From the NCBI GenBank assembly GCA_963719485.1, contig OY970387.1, positions 744,001-808,000 on the forward strand: a stretch of DNA of 64,000 bases. Reading direction: 5' to 3'. The notes under the pieces are model-generated. The model worked only from the letters and a program-made list of their open reading frames with translations. It was not told the DNA's origin and ran no database searches. Below are positions 7,962 through 15,977 of this stretch, in pieces. How positions within the stretch are numbered: the stretch's first letter is position 1; the number at the start of each line of letters is the position of its first letter. This stretch comes from Bog-473 sp963719485. Lineage in GTDB: Bacteria > Actinomycetota > Acidimicrobiia > Acidimicrobiales > RAAP-2. A program made the position numbers and the translations under genes.

Positions 7962-8793
7962 GGCGCAGCACCTCTTCTCGTAGTCGGTCAGTGATAAGAC
8001 TCTCGAACAGGCATGAAACCGGTTCATGGACCTGGCGTGCGAACTCAAGGACCGTCTCCTCGGAGAACTCAGGCACGTCACCAGTGGGGGCCCAGAAGCT
8101 GTCAATGTCGAGCAGGAAGAACGGACCTGGCGCTGGTACCGAGCGCTGCAAGATCCCACCGGGCGGCACCGCGAAGCCCTCTCGCGGTCCGTAGCGAACG
8201 ATGAGCTTGTGCCCATCACCACGGTCGAAAACGGTGGCTCCTTGTCCCTGCTCGGCCGCGAGTCCGAGCTTTGCCCCGACCACGACCGGACCGAGAAGGC
8301 TGATGTCGACCCAGTCACTCCACCCCTCCACGCCACCGGCAAGGTCGGGAACCCGGATCTCGTCGACGTAGCGGAGCCCAAGGCGCAAAAGCCCTTCGAC
8401 GGGCTGCACTGCCTGCCGGGCCGAGATGGCGACCCGCAGGAGTTCGGTGAGGTGCTCGAAACCCCGGTGTTGGGAGGTCTCAACGACGACAGCCTGGGCG
8501 TTGAAGGTGACGGCGGTTGTCAGGTCCCGCGTGGCAAAGCGCGGCACGACCTGCTGAGTGATTACCGGGTCGGCCGGCGGCGCGTGGCTGATGACCTGGT
8601 TGGACTGCGTCTGAGGAAGGGGGAAGGTCGCAGTGAGGAACCGCTTGAGCTCGCTCTGCTGACCGGCATCGAACTCGGGCGCGTCGGGATGTCGGGCCTC
8701 GACCGCGACAAGGACCGCGGGCGCGTTCGGATAGATCTCTCGCTCGGGCACAACCTCTACTCTACCTGAAACAGAAACCAAATCGACAACCAC
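7954..8793 (-). CDS. TIGR04255 family protein
   Basis: 279 residues. It fits the TIGR04255 pattern as I know it: an N-terminal NAPAVLVAVEAR strand, a central FNAQAVVVETSQHRGFEHL segment, the LGLRYVDEIRVP motif, a W-x2-W region (WSDWVDISLL) and a late LLDIDSFW strand. The family is sporadically distributed in bacteria and its function is unknown. It is first in a three-gene operon with 8-nt and 3-nt junctions. The GTG start at 8793 is uncertain; a later start near VVPEREIYP is possible. It is divergent from the XRE/nucleotidyltransferase pair and shares a roughly 150-bp promoter region with it. Confidence 0.72.
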   Translation of the reverse strand: MVVDLVSVSGRVEVVPEREIYPNAPAVLVAVEARHPDAPEFDAGQQSELKRFLTATFPLPQTQSNQVISHAPPADPVITQQVVPRFATRDLTTAVTFNAQAVVVETSQHRGFEHLTELLRVAISARQAVQPVEGLLRLGLRYVDEIRVPDLAGGVEGWSDWVDISLLGPVVVGAKLGLAAEQGQGATVFDRGDGHKLIVRYGPREGFAVPPGGILQRSVPAPGPFFLLDIDSFWAPTGDVPEFSEETVLEFARQVHEPVSCLFESLITDRLREEVLRRG

Positions 8794-8929
8794 AGCAACA
8801 ACTATAGGTGCACCACCACCTCACCGGACCGCAGTTTTGCTCTGCCAGCCGGATTTGTACCCGGAACCGCTAAAACCCTGGTCAGGGGAGTAACCCGGAT
8901 TAATTGCCCGAGGTCTTTCCGGTGCTGCT

Positions 8930-8947
8930 GTTAGCGAGTATGCTAAC
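8930..8947. promoter_or_regulatory. Putative operator of the XRE/NTase pair
   Basis: GTTAGC-GAGTAT-GCTAAC is an inverted repeat with perfect 6-bp arms. It overlaps the first ATG of the XRE gene. Position and symmetry suit autoregulation by the XRE protein; binding is inferred. Confidence 0.5.
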
Positions 8948-9539
8948 ATCGATGAATGAGGCAGCCACCCTGATCAAGGAGGCCCGCAGGGACGCTCGGC
9001 TTTCCATGCGCGCCCTGGCCGATCGTGCCGATGTCTCCTTCACCACGATCTGTCGCATCGAGAACGACCAGATTGACCCCACGCTGGGAACCCTGCGCAA
9101 GCTGCTCGGCGCGGTCGGCGAAGACCTCGACCTGACTCGGTGCCGGGGACCGGAGACCCCCCAGCTCGCCGCGCTCTATGACGCGTGGTCGCCCGACCTC
9201 TTGGGGGACCCTCAGCCGGACTGGACCCGCCTGCGCGCCTTTTTGGATTACTTGACTCGCCACAACGACCTGGCGCCAGGAGCGATTCGAGCCCGGCCCG
9301 CCCCGTCTGGCTCCGCTTTCTTTGACAACCTCTTGGCAGGCATCGCCGAAAAGGTCGCCGACGACGCGAAGGAGTCGCGCCCGGCGTGGACCAAGCGGGT
9401 CGCCGAGCTGACCGAGCCCTGGGCGGCCGACGGCACGCCGCGCACGCTCGCCGCGGCCGCAGCCACCACACCGCCGCAACTCGCGGCTCGGCGCATCACC
9501 TTGTCGGCTTCATCCCTCTGGCGCGGTGCCGCCGCCTGA
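8940..9539 (+). CDS. XRE-family helix-turn-helix protein, probable antitoxin
   Basis: 199 residues from ATG 8940; ATG 8952 (MNEAATLIKEAR) is equally likely because neither has a clear ribosome binding site and a palindrome covers the first. Residues ~5-60 form an XRE helix-turn-helix (ARLSMRALADRADVSFTTICRIE). The rest is helical and unrecognised. It overlaps the downstream nucleotidyltransferase gene by 14 nt. XRE plus nucleotidyltransferase pairs are known toxin-antitoxin layouts, so antitoxin and repressor is the best guess. It lies beside a second conflict-type operon. Confidence 0.75.
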   Translation: MLTSMNEAATLIKEARRDARLSMRALADRADVSFTTICRIENDQIDPTLGTLRKLLGAVGEDLDLTRCRGPETPQLAALYDAWSPDLLGDPQPDWTRLRAFLDYLTRHNDLAPGAIRARPAPSGSAFFDNLLAGIAEKVADDAKESRPAWTKRVAELTEPWAADGTPRTLAAAAATTPPQLAARRITLSASSLWRGAAA

Positions 9540-10074
9540 GGGGCGACCGCTCAGCGGCACGGAGATCTCAGCTCTCATTGTCCAGGTCGCCGACAAGCTG
9601 ACGCCCGAGGGGCCCCAGCACACCCTCATCATTGTGGGTGGCTCATTACTCGCGTGGTATGGACTACGTGCCAGCACGGAAGACGTCGACAGCATCGCCT
9701 ACCTCAACGCCGAACTCCGAGAGGCAGTGGCCAGCGTCGCGGCCGAGCACGATCTCGATGTGGAGTGGCTGAACGCAAAGGCCGCTCAGTTCAAGCCGCA
9801 GACATTCCGGCTCGATGAGTGTGACGTGCTCTTCACACACCCCCGCCTGCGTGTCTTCGGTGCATCAATGCGTCAGGTGTTCATCATGAAGCTGGCGCGG
9901 GCCGATGCACCAGACCTCGTCGACATGGCGAAGATCTGGTCAAGTACCGGGTTCACCAGCTCCGAAGAAGTGGTGGGCGCCTTCTACGAGGCCTACCCTC
10001 ACGAAGAAGTTGATCCGTACCTTCGCGCGCTCGTCATCAAAGTCGCCGAGCGCGCCGGCTACAAGATCACCTAA
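9526..10074 (+). CDS. Nucleotidyltransferase-fold protein, probable toxin
   Basis: 182 residues, GTG start overlapping the XRE gene by 14 nt. The minimal nucleotidyltransferase signature is visible: IIVGGSLLAWYGLRASTEDVD near residues 34-54, i.e. GGS followed by D-x-D, with a later acidic strand CDVLFTH. It resembles DUF6036 or AbiEii-like proteins. The C-terminal helical part (KLARADAPDLVDMAKIW) is also typical of these. Predicted role: transfer of nucleotides to a tRNA or protein target, neutralised by the XRE partner. That is family knowledge plus context and has not been shown here. Confidence 0.74.
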   Translation: MPPPEGRPLSGTEISALIVQVADKLTPEGPQHTLIIVGGSLLAWYGLRASTEDVDSIAYLNAELREAVASVAAEHDLDVEWLNAKAAQFKPQTFRLDECDVLFTHPRLRVFGASMRQVFIMKLARADAPDLVDMAKIWSSTGFTSSEEVVGAFYEAYPHEEVDPYLRALVIKVAERAGYKIT

Positions 10075-10397
10075 GCCGATCAGATCCGCTGTGTAGGCCC
10101 GTCGGTCGTACTCGGTCAGCACACCGAGTCCGACCTCTGATAACAGTTCCTATTTAGCAGCAAAGAGAGGTTCGACTGCTAGAACATGCGAGCCGCGTCA
10201 AAGGCACCTAGGGGATCTTGAGGAACCTCGTCCTCGACACAAGTGGGGCCGCTACTACCACCACTCCGTGGGCCCGCTCGCGAAACGATCGTCGCCGTGA
10301 TGACGTGCAACTTCCACGTGAAGCACATCTGGGAGGCAGGTGATCATTTCACGACCGAGAAGAATGCGAACGATCAGAAGATCGGCTCGCAACCGCA
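10075..10397. other. Intergenic region without recognisable gene
   Basis: About 320 bp after the nucleotidyltransferase gene. Short open frames exist but show no recognisable protein. One open frame runs into the small ORF at 10398 from a stop near 10341, so this may be the remains of a longer gene. Confidence 0.4.
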
Positions 10398-10577
10398 ATG
10401 GAAGCCTTTTTCACGAACGTCGCTGTGCGCGCGGAGGAGTTGAACCTCGGACCTCCGGGTTATGAGACCTATTCGTTCGGTCCAACTGGACTTTACGGAC
10501 TGATAGAGCACATTCGATTTAGGTCTCTACCTGGGACATGGGGCGCCGGCCACCTCGAGCAGGAAATGGTCTTCTGA
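10398..10577 (+). CDS. Small ORF, possible remnant of a larger gene
   Basis: 59 residues from ATG 10398. Codon use looks protein-like, and the product contains PPGYETYSFGPTGLYGLIEHIRF-type order with many aromatic residues and Gly-Pro turns, which is unlike random translation. No ribosome binding site is visible, and the frame is open for about 55 bp upstream, so it may be the C-terminal end of a decayed gene. I recognise no family. It is isolated between the toxin pair and the minus-strand catabolic cluster. Confidence 0.3.
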   Translation: MEAFFTNVAVRAEELNLGPPGYETYSFGPTGLYGLIEHIRFRSLPGTWGAGHLEQEMVF

Positions 10578-10669
10578 CATCAAAATCTGAATCCGTGGGA
10601 TTTTCGTGGGATCCCATTGACCTTCGGGCAATCTTCGGGTCATATCATGCGTGATCGTCCGCTTACCGC

Positions 10670-11773
10670 TTACTCACTGTGCCGATCGGAGAGGCGACCC
10701 TTGATCTCGCCGGGAATGAGAGGCCGGGCTCCCCAGAGCGTCTCCTCGACAAAGCGACTGACAAATCGCAAGGACGCACGACTCGAGTCAGCCCAGGGCA
10801 TCAGAACCGGGAAGACATGGAACATCCCGTCATACTCCTGTGCCTTTGTATGCACCCCTTCGTCACGAAGGCGCCGAACGTATCGCCGGATTGCGTCACG
10901 GAACATCTCGTCAGCGCCCCAAATGACGCAAGTGGGAGGCAACTGACTCAAGTCAGCACACAAAGGCGAGCGTGCGGGGCTCGACACGTCGACCCCTTGT
11001 AGATACGAAGTCGTTGGAATATTCCACGGCAGGACATCTGTCTGAGCGTTCTCGGTCACGGATGGCTCATCCAGACGCAGATCCACTTCTGGCGAAAAGA
11101 GTACGAGCCCTGCGGGTTGCATGCGGGCATGGTCAGGCCGATCCAGGAGGAGGGTATTCGCAAGTCCGCCACCGCCAGAGTCACCAGCCACGAAAATCCG
11201 CGCCGGGTCGATTCCCAGATCGACAAGCGCAGCGTAAACGTCCGAAGCGTCCTCGGCCCCGGCGGGATAGGGGAACTCAGGTGCGAGGCGGTAGTCGGCC
11301 ACAAAGACTGCACATTCCGTTTCACGGCACAGTCGTGCCGTGAAAAACGCGTACATGTTTGGCGAGGTGCCGATGTAGCCACCTCCGTGGAGGTAGAGAA
11401 CAACCCCTATTGGCGGGCGATCCCGGGGCATGTAGAGGATCCCCGGCACGCCACCCAGCTCCGTCTGGCGCGCTACGACCTCGAGCGATCGTACGAATGG
11501 CGGCATGATCACCTTGCACGCGTTGTCCACGATCAGCTCGAAGGATCTGAACTCTGAGATACACAAGGACGAGGCGTATCCCATGAACGAACGCACTACC
11601 TCCCGGGTCACTGAGCTCCCCAGATTGGACAGAGACGACGATCCGCCTCTGAAGGGAGCTCGGAATGGCAGTCGGCCCAGCGCAGAAGCCGCGTACTGGA
11701 GTCCCAGAAGCACATCAAGTGCCGCAATAGGTGCCGGCGCTGTCTCCACACCAGGACGATCACCCATCGCCAT
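10670..11773 (-). CDS. Alpha/beta hydrolase fold-3 esterase (HSL family)
   Basis: 367 residues from ATG 11773, chosen because GGAGG lies 8 nt upstream; a GTG at 11788 is the alternative. Hormone-sensitive-lipase family signatures are clear: oxyanion HGGGYIG, nucleophile GDSGGGG, acid in WGADEMFRD and His in GMFHVFP. The N-terminal ~90 residues form the usual cap. It hydrolyses small carboxyl esters or lactones, probably in the cytoplasm. It is the last gene of a minus-strand run of CoA, lactone and short-chain dehydrogenase enzymes, suggesting a role in breakdown of an esterified cyclic compound. Confidence 0.9.
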   Translation of the reverse strand: MAMGDRPGVETAPAPIAALDVLLGLQYAASALGRLPFRAPFRGGSSSLSNLGSSVTREVVRSFMGYASSLCISEFRSFELIVDNACKVIMPPFVRSLEVVARQTELGGVPGILYMPRDRPPIGVVLYLHGGGYIGTSPNMYAFFTARLCRETECAVFVADYRLAPEFPYPAGAEDASDVYAALVDLGIDPARIFVAGDSGGGGLANTLLLDRPDHARMQPAGLVLFSPEVDLRLDEPSVTENAQTDVLPWNIPTTSYLQGVDVSSPARSPLCADLSQLPPTCVIWGADEMFRDAIRRYVRRLRDEGVHTKAQEYDGMFHVFPVLMPWADSSRASLRFVSRFVEETLWGARPLIPGEIKGRLSDRHSE

Positions 11774-11832
11774 GCTCGGCACCTCCACGCTTCACGGCAA
11801 TGACTGGTGCGAGGGACCTTTGATTCGCTTCG

Positions 11833-12273
11833 TCATGCACGGACGGATCGCAGAGCTGCTCTCGTCACGACCACGAGTTCCGGAGCCGTCACGTCGTTGT
11901 CGTCCATGAGGACCGATTCAATCGGGATGAGGATCCGACGTTGGATGTGTGCCAACAGCACGGCGCTGCCCCGGACCAACCTGACAAGATCCAGAGCCAG
12001 GGTCGACCGTGCAGCCGTCCAAGCACCTGCCTCCAAAGCGAGTGTCCGAAGGTCGGACGGATCAGCGTGCTTCGCCATCCGGCTGATAGCAGCGAGGTCC
12101 CCATGGGCCAAGCAATTGAGCCGTGCCCACACAGGAACGGTCTGATTGCTCGCCAGCAAGTAGTCCTCGTACGTACCGGCAAGAAACGACTCGGCACTTT
12201 TCACGAGTAGGCGATTCCCTCGTTTGTAGACTTGGGTTACTTCCTTGTTCCGCAAGCTTCGACGCACTCCCAT
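11833..12273 (-). CDS. Hypothetical helical protein
   Basis: 146 residues with a strong AAGGAGGTGG ribosome binding site, so it is very probably expressed. The N-terminus is basic (RRSLRNKEVTQVYKRGNR). The middle is helical with Ala/Leu-rich segments, and the C-terminal part has IQRRILIPIESVLM. No signal peptide is visible, and no motif or family is recognised. It lies 56 nt after the enoyl-CoA hydratase-like gene in the same direction, so it is probably in the same transcript. Confidence 0.68.
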   Translation of the reverse strand: MGVRRSLRNKEVTQVYKRGNRLLVKSAESFLAGTYEDYLLASNQTVPVWARLNCLAHGDLAAISRMAKHADPSDLRTLALEAGAWTAARSTLALDLVRLVRGSAVLLAHIQRRILIPIESVLMDDNDVTAPELVVVTRAALRSVRA

Positions 12274-12328
12274 GGCTCCACCTCCTTGCTCTATCGAGAC
12301 TCCGGGAGAACTCGATAGATAGGCGCTT

Positions 12329-13087
12329 TCAGCCCTGATACGCGAGGTCAGCGGTCGTCAGTCCCTCAAGCGCCATGCCGTAGGGCACTGCTTCGGCCAC
12401 GCGGCGGATAAGGCGCTGGTTGAGGGTTTCCTTCTGCAGCTGGCGATAGACCGGCGGCCTGGCGGCAAGCTTTGTGGCGATCTCGACGCCGCGGGCCATG
12501 ACCTTGTCATGGGGAAGGACCTCCGTGACAACGCCCCACTGCATTGCAGTGGCAGCATCGATGTTCTCGCCGCTCCAGAGGAGCCACTTTGCACGCGCCA
12601 GACCGGCCAGATCCTCCCAAACGATTTGCATGCCATCACCGGCGGCAATCCCAAAGGTTGTGTGAGGCAGGTCGCCGTAAATGGCGCGCTCTGAGGCGAT
12701 GTGGATGTCGGTCAGGAGAAGGTACTCAGAATGCACGATGGCGGGCCCGTTGGCCACGCCCACGACAGGGAATGGAAGCGACGGGATCCGGCTGAGGATC
12801 TTGACTCCCTGGCTGCGAACCTTGAGGAACACAGCGGGCTTGCTCATGTCACCCAAACTCGGTCCGTCGATCTGATCCATGAATGTGTCACCGGTACCGG
12901 TAATGATCATTGCCCGATTGGTCTCGTCGAGGGCGACTTCCTCCAGCGCGAGGGGGAGGTCCTCATGAGTTCGGCCGGTAAAGGTGATCGGGCCGCCGTT
13001 GGTGTGGAACCGCATCGTCAGCACGCCGTTGTCGTCGCGTGAGAACGCCAAGTTTTCGTAGCGGTCGGAGTAGCTCGGGTTGGTCAT
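12329..13087 (-). CDS. Enoyl-CoA hydratase/isomerase-like protein
   Basis: 252 residues from ATG 13087, preceded by AGGAAG. It has the crotonase fold pattern: early strands, a central VVGVANGPAIVHSEYLLL (the oxyanion-hole segment), GDLPHTTFGIAAGDGMQ, and the C-terminal LAARPPVYRQLQKETLNQ helix. The usual catalytic Glu of hydratases after the oxyanion loop is not evident: GDLP-HTTFGIAAGDG replaces the more common PE-x-x-G. The reaction may therefore be hydrolysis or decarboxylation in place of hydration. It sits between an SDR and the esterase in a catabolic run. Confidence 0.85.
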   Translation of the reverse strand: MTNPSYSDRYENLAFSRDDNGVLTMRFHTNGGPITFTGRTHEDLPLALEEVALDETNRAMIITGTGDTFMDQIDGPSLGDMSKPAVFLKVRSQGVKILSRIPSLPFPVVGVANGPAIVHSEYLLLTDIHIASERAIYGDLPHTTFGIAAGDGMQIVWEDLAGLARAKWLLWSGENIDAATAMQWGVVTEVLPHDKVMARGVEIATKLAARPPVYRQLQKETLNQRLIRRVAEAVPYGMALEGLTTADLAYQG

Positions 13088-13168
13088 GATGGATAACTTC
13101 CTTTCTGAATGGCACATTGGGGATTCCGATTCGGATATGAAAACAAGTGGACTCATCGGGAGAACCCC

Positions 13169-13933
13169 TCAGAGACTCTGCGGTCTGCTTCGTGTAGCTG
13201 CTCGGCCTCCATCGACTGCGAGCACCGCACCGTGAATGAAGCTGGCCTCGTCGCTTGCTAGGAATACGATCGCAGAGGCGATCTCCTGGGAGCTGGCGGG
13301 ACGCCCCGCGGGAGCGACAGAGGCGAGCTCGTCAAGGGCATCGCCCATGCGGGCAGAACCCTCGGTCCGGGTCGGGCCAGGGCTCACGGCGTTCACACGG
13401 ACCCCTTTCGGTCCGAACTCGGCCGCCCACGCTTTGGTGAGTAGCTCGAGTGCGGCCTTGCTCGAGCCGTAGAGGGCCATGCCGTCGAGCCCAAACTGAG
13501 CGACCATCGTGGACACATTCACGATGGCACCTGTCCCCCGCTTGGCCATCGCCGGGGCGAGGGCGGCTACGAGGAAGTAGGGCACTTTCACATTTAGGCC
13601 GTAGATGGTGTCGAACATTGCTTCGTCACTCGAGGCGGTGGAACCGAAGGTGGAGGTCCCTGCGTTGTTGACGAGGATGTCGACCCCTCCGCCCAGGAAG
13701 TCAACGGCGCTGGCTGCGAGGTCGATGGCACTTCGGGCGTCAACGAGATCATTGGCCACGAATACAACCGACCCGGCAGGTGCAATCGCGTCGACGACGG
13801 CCTGACCCTTGGCCTTGTCTCGCCCGCTGACCGCGACCGTGGCGCCCGCCGCGGCAAGTGCGATGGCAGTTGCCCTGCCAATGCCACTTGTGCCGCCGGT
13901 AATGAGCGCTCGCTTTCCTTTGAAGTCGAGCAT
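13169..13933 (-). CDS. Short-chain dehydrogenase/reductase
   Basis: 254 residues from ATG 13933 (MLDFKGKRALITGG), preceded by GGAAAGGA. It is a classical SDR: cofactor motif TGGTSGIG at ~13-20, NNAG near 90, active-site Ser in NVSTM, and YGSSK for the catalytic Tyr/Lys. The C-terminus SFIHGAVLAVDGGRA is standard. It oxidises or reduces an alcohol/ketone with NAD(P). It is the upstream neighbour of the enoyl-CoA hydratase-like gene, 81 nt apart, in a cluster that also encodes two lactonase-like proteins; the substrate is unknown. Confidence 0.92.
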   Translation of the reverse strand: MLDFKGKRALITGGTSGIGRATAIALAAAGATVAVSGRDKAKGQAVVDAIAPAGSVVFVANDLVDARSAIDLAASAVDFLGGGVDILVNNAGTSTFGSTASSDEAMFDTIYGLNVKVPYFLVAALAPAMAKRGTGAIVNVSTMVAQFGLDGMALYGSSKAALELLTKAWAAEFGPKGVRVNAVSPGPTRTEGSARMGDALDELASVAPAGRPASSQEIASAIVFLASDEASFIHGAVLAVDGGRAATRSRPQSL

Positions 13934-14017
13934 CCTGCGTCCTTTCCAGTGGCGCAATCGCGATACCGAGACCAAATGGCTCGCTAGGTGGAAACAAAGA
14001 CTTTCGGCCTCGTAGGC

Positions 14018-14503
14018 CTACGATGCGGGTGGCTGGGGCGTCGCCGGATGAGGGTGGGGGTGCCCGTGAGGATGAGGGTGGTGGTGCCCCCCACGGACGG
14101 GACCTCTGCCCGAATCGCCTGCTCCGGCCCCTGAGTTACCTGCCGTCGGCGAGGCCCCGGGTTCGCCTGCGCGCAACGGGACGGTCGAGTATTGACCCTC
14201 GTGAGCCACGATCGGGCGGCGATCTCCTGCCAGCTCGGGATAGCGGTCCTCGAGACGGCGGCGTCGCTCCCACTGCCGCTGGAGAATGGTGGTGTACTCA
14301 GGATGGCCGTTGTAGGTGCCATTCCAGGTCTGCGGCATCCGGGACTGCGATGGGCCGGCGTCGGCGCGTCCTTGCAGAGCGAACCTCGATACGGCCTTTT
14401 GGGTTTCGGCTCCGCACGCTTGGCACGCCGGTGCGGGCGTACCGAGGGCAGCCAGCACTTCGACAGTTGTGCCGCAAAAGCAGCGGTATTCGTAGATGGG
14501 CAT
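14018..14503 (-). CDS. FmdB-family zinc-ribbon protein with His-rich tail
   Basis: 161 residues from ATG 14503, with GGAGGAG upstream. The N-terminus MPIYEYRCFCG is the FmdB/CxxC-regulatory zinc ribbon. The first Cys pair is C8-x-C10, not the usual C-x2-C; the second is C27-x2-C30. The protein is about twice the usual length. It ends in a remarkable tail, GGHHHPHPHGHPHPHPA, which should bind transition metals. Such proteins often accompany amidase or hydratase genes. Here it lies between an SDR and a metallo-beta-lactamase-fold lactonase, which suggests metal supply or regulation, but that is inference. Confidence 0.82.
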   Translation of the reverse strand: MPIYEYRCFCGTTVEVLAALGTPAPACQACGAETQKAVSRFALQGRADAGPSQSRMPQTWNGTYNGHPEYTTILQRQWERRRRLEDRYPELAGDRRPIVAHEGQYSTVPLRAGEPGASPTAGNSGAGAGDSGRGPVRGGHHHPHPHGHPHPHPATPQPPAS

Positions 14504-14548
14504 GTCCAGATCTCCTCCGCGCGACCGGGTCGCCATTCCTGCGATTGA

Positions 14549-15361
14549 TCAGGCGTACGACTCGGGAGCGGTCCGCAGCCTCGTCATCTGATCGGAATCG
14601 TGACCGAACACCAACATGGCGTTGGACTCCTCCGCCAGCTTTCGGACCTTCTCGACCGACGGGTACCAGGTGGTCAGGTCGTTGATAAGGAACCCGGGGG
14701 TGGCCGGTGGACCGTAGGTATCGCCCATGAACACCGCGTCAGAAGTGAAGATCATGGTCCCTGTTTCGGGGAGGTCGACGCGCATGGCCATAGTGCCGGG
14801 AGTGTGGCCAGGCACCTGAATCAGCGTGACACCCGGAAGCAGCTCTGTATCACCCTCAACGGTTTCCCACTTCAACTTGTCGTAGTCACTCTTGAGGTGC
14901 CCACCGTTGAACACGCCTTCGAATCCGAAGGCGAAATCGTGTTCGTCCTTTGAACAGACCATCTTGGCGTCAGTACCTTTGAACATCTGTGCGTTGCCGG
15001 CATGATCGAAGTGGAGGTGAGACAGGACGACATAGTCAATGTCGCTCAATTCCAACCCTTCTTCGTGAAGTCGGGAGTCGAAGAACTCACTTTCGTCAAC
15101 CTGGTCGTAAGGGAAGAATTCCTGCAGGCCCATGGGGGCCCAACGGGTCTCCCAGTCGCGTGGACAGCTAGTGTCCCAAAGCAAGCGACCCTCGGCCGTT
15201 TCCACCAGCACGCAGTGGGTCGAGGCCCGGTACCACTCCGTGAGCTGGTCCTTCTGTGTACGAGAACGGATGTCGCGGCCCGGTTCGAGCAGCAGCCAGG
15301 TGAGATCGCAGCTCATGGCTCCGCAGTCGAGGATTTTGACCGTCGTTCCCGAAGCATTCAT
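14549..15361 (-). CDS. Metallo-beta-lactamase-fold hydrolase, AHL-lactonase-like
   Basis: 270 residues from ATG 15361, with AAGGAA upstream. Metal ligands are all present: SHLHFDHAG (HxHxDH), GHTPG, FTSDAV and FGHD. The overall layout, with a long N-terminal segment holding TSCPRDW, resembles N-acyl-homoserine lactonases of the AttM/AiiB type. It is predicted to be a cytoplasmic two-metal lactonase. The substrate may be a cyclic ester from the pathway encoded around it and not a quorum signal, since no LuxI/LuxR pair is present. Confidence 0.88.
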   Translation of the reverse strand: MNASGTTVKILDCGAMSCDLTWLLLEPGRDIRSRTQKDQLTEWYRASTHCVLVETAEGRLLWDTSCPRDWETRWAPMGLQEFFPYDQVDESEFFDSRLHEEGLELSDIDYVVLSHLHFDHAGNAQMFKGTDAKMVCSKDEHDFAFGFEGVFNGGHLKSDYDKLKWETVEGDTELLPGVTLIQVPGHTPGTMAMRVDLPETGTMIFTSDAVFMGDTYGPPATPGFLINDLTTWYPSVEKVRKLAEESNAMLVFGHDSDQMTRLRTAPESYA

Positions 15362-15457
15362 CTTGTGGTTCCTTCTTTCCCTCTGTCTGCGCACATTTAG
15401 CGCATTGTCTCTTCAAGATGTCTGTGCCAGTCGCGCACATCAAGTGCATCGCGATTC

Positions 15458-15865
15458 CTACGGTGTGATCGCCCACATCTCATCGAACGCGATCGCGTCA
15501 TAGAACGCTGACGCTTCAACGACCAGTCCTTGATCCAGCGTGAAGATCCAGGCGTAGGTGTTCTCGTAGGAGGTTCCCGTGACTGTTGTTCCTCCACCAT
15601 CCCAAATGACAATCACCGTCGGCCCGTCGGCATAGACAGCCCGAATCTTGGTAGGCCGCATCGGGTCGGATTCTTTGAACCGCTTATTCAGGGGCACCAA
15701 TACTCTCGTGGCGAAGTCGCCGGCACTTTCGTAACGCCCGGAAGCGGCGGACTTGCCGTAGACCTCCCACGTCATCTGAGGTGCGAATATTCGGCCGATG
15801 TTGCCGGTTCCATTCATCCACTCTTCGAACGCCTGCTTGACGATCATCGACGGGCTATCGGCCAT
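15458..15865 (-). CDS. SnoaL/NTF2-like protein
   Basis: 135 residues, with GGAGACGA upstream of the ATG. It shows the cone-shaped NTF2-like pattern: an N-terminal amphipathic helix (VKQAFEEWMNG), FAPQMTWEV, VLVPLNKRF, then alternating strands IRAVYADGPTVIVIW and YAWIFTLDQGLVVEASAF. Members include polyketide cyclases, ketosteroid isomerase-like enzymes and dehydratases; no catalytic residue set can be assigned. It lies between two lactonase-like genes on the same strand and probably takes part in the same pathway. Confidence 0.82.
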   Translation of the reverse strand: MADSPSMIVKQAFEEWMNGTGNIGRIFAPQMTWEVYGKSAASGRYESAGDFATRVLVPLNKRFKESDPMRPTKIRAVYADGPTVIVIWDGGGTTVTGTSYENTYAWIFTLDQGLVVEASAFYDAIAFDEMWAITP

Positions 15866-15977
15866 TTCGTCGTCTCCTTTGTTGATCGAGGTTGACCATT
15901 GGATTGCTCTGGGCTATCGGTGCACGGTCTCAGCTCAGCGTTTGGAGCCGCCGAGGCCAGCCACTTTCGTAACCGAA

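Noticed and set aside
14549..15361. Quorum-quenching system
   Set aside because: The AHL-lactonase resemblance is real, but no LuxI or AHL-type LuxR is near and the surroundings are catabolic.
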